Below, piece after piece: positions 5,184-5,907 of a DNA stretch of 5,907 bases. Source of the DNA: Chitinophaga pinensis (GTDB lineage: Bacteria; Bacteroidota; Bacteroidia; Flavobacteriales_D; Crocinitomicaceae); NCBI GenBank assembly GCA_945861175.1, contig CAMATR010000133.1, positions 1 through 5,907 on the forward strand. The letters run 5' to 3'. The first letter of the stretch is position 1, and each line of letters opens with the position of its first letter. The position numbers and the translations under genes are program-made. Below the pieces are notes generated by a model that had not been told where the DNA came from, made no database searches, and saw nothing but the letters and a program-made list of their open reading frames with translations.

Positions 5184-5907
5184 TGTTCGTATTAGGATTG
5201 TTTTCGTTGCCTGGTTTACGATTTTTATTACGATTGTTTCTCCGTTTATTTATTGGTGGCCTTGAGGTGTCGTTTGGCTCGGTAGGCTTGTCGTTGTTTG
5301 GTTTGTCAGCGGACGCTGTTGGGTTAAACTCTTTTCTTGCCTGTGGTTTTTTCTTCTTCTTTTTTGCTTTGAACGCATGCTCGAATCTATTTAAACTATC
5401 TTGACCCACTACATTAGAATAGTCTGGCTCTTTTACCAAGACCTCCTCTTTATATTCGCTGAGTTCTTTAGGTTTTTTTCCCTCCTTATTGAGTTGTATA
5501 ATTTCTCTCACCCTTTCTGGATCCAGAGGAATTAAGCCGCTAGAAGCCGCGCCTTCATAAACATACCACATTTGTTTTTTAAATACATCCGTTTTTATGT
5601 GCACCGCAGATCCGTTTTCAGTTTGCAAACGTGTGTCCGTTTTGGGGAATGCCTTTATTGCGTCCAAATACATGTCAAGCTCATAGTTTAAGCAGCACTT
5701 AAGTTTGCCGCATTGTCCGGCCAACTTTTGCGGATTAAGTGATAATTGCTGATACCTTGCCGCAGAAGTAGATACGGATCTAAAATCTGTTAACCACGTA
5801 GAGCAGCATAATTCTCTTCCACAAGATCCTATGCCGCCTAGCCTAGAGGCTTCTTGTCTAGAACCAATCTGCCTCATTTCGACACGTACTTTAAATTGAT
5901 CCGCCAT
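5167..5907 (-). CDS. ricT: RicT/YaaT-like PSP1-domain protein (C-terminal part; 5' end outside window)
   Basis: 246 residues are visible and the frame runs off the right edge. The first visible Met (5907) is unlikely to be the true start, because FKVRVEMRQIGSRQEA is the middle of the conserved PSP1 core. Diagnostic segments are LGGIGSCGRELCC (residues 23-35), SLNPQKLAGQCGKLKCC (56-72) and NYELDMY. Six cysteines (29, 34, 35, 66, 71, 72) match the two CGx-x-CC clusters; in Bacillus, RicT with RicA and RicF binds Fe-S clusters and assists RNase Y-dependent RNA processing and developmental control. Whether that role holds in Bacteroidota is uncertain. After about residue 178 the protein becomes low complexity: a six-Lys run (182-187), an Arg/Asn/Lys-rich stretch (221-231) and an Asn-rich end. 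The tail may bind RNA or be a disordered extension. Its last codons overlap the gldH start by 17 nt, suggesting an operon. Confidence 0.88.
   Translation of the reverse strand: MADQFKVRVEMRQIGSRQEASRLGGIGSCGRELCCSTWLTDFRSVSTSAARYQQLSLNPQKLAGQCGKLKCCLNYELDMYLDAIKAFPKTDTRLQTENGSAVHIKTDVFKKQMWYVYEGAASSGLIPLDPERVREIIQLNKEGKKPKELSEYKEEVLVKEPDYSNVVGQDSLNRFEHAFKAKKKKKKPQARKEFNPTASADKPNNDKPTEPNDTSRPPINKRRNNRNKNRKPGNENNPNTNNENNN

Noticed and set aside
5171..5404. Hydrophobic plus-strand open frame (Leu/Phe-rich) opposite the ricT-like tail
   Set aside because: It is the antisense reading of the Lys/Asn/Arg-rich tail codons; the apparent membrane character is a by-product of that composition.
5905..5907. 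The Met at the right window edge as the true start of the ricT-like gene
   Set aside because: The residues right after it belong to the middle of the conserved PSP1 core, so the gene must continue beyond the window.

Overview
The window looks like chromosomal DNA from a Bacteroidota bacterium, most likely of the Flavobacteriia type. The reasons are a PorP/SprF-family protein, a type B type IX secretion (T9SS) C-terminal domain, a GldH gliding-motility lipoprotein, a RicT-like PSP1 protein with the Bacteroidota style of long Lys/Asn-rich tail, modest GC content, and starts without obvious Shine-Dalgarno sequences. The genus cannot be fixed from the sequence alone.

Left block (1-3463, minus strand): a 1044-residue multidomain secreted protein is followed directly by the 5' part of a porP/sprF-like gene that leaves the window. 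In order, the large protein has a signal peptide, lamin-tail domain, chitobiase C-terminal-like domain, CotH-type kinase domain, InlB-like repeat, eight thrombospondin type 3-like calcium motifs and a type B T9SS sorting domain. The two genes overlap as ATGA. This reads as a secreted cargo and its dedicated outer-membrane partner, comparable to SprB with SprF.

Middle block (3464-4739): a 110-bp AT-rich divergent intergenic region separates the left block from a two-gene plus-strand unit. That unit encodes a small lipoprotein of unknown function and a DUF2490-like outer-membrane beta-barrel, joined by a one-base TAATG overlap.

Right block (4710-5907, minus strand): a 5'-truncated ricT-like gene overlaps the start of gldH by 17 nt. 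The end of gldH in turn overlaps the convergent DUF2490-like gene by 30 nt.

The theme is the Bacteroidota cell surface: T9SS cargo, its PorP/SprF partner, a gliding lipoprotein and a lipoprotein/barrel pair. No RNA genes, CRISPR arrays, insertion sequences or prophage parts were found. The most unusual points are the architecture of the CotH protein, its start/stop coupling to the PorP/SprF gene, and two 8-G homopolymers, one in each divergent unit, which could be slippage sites.
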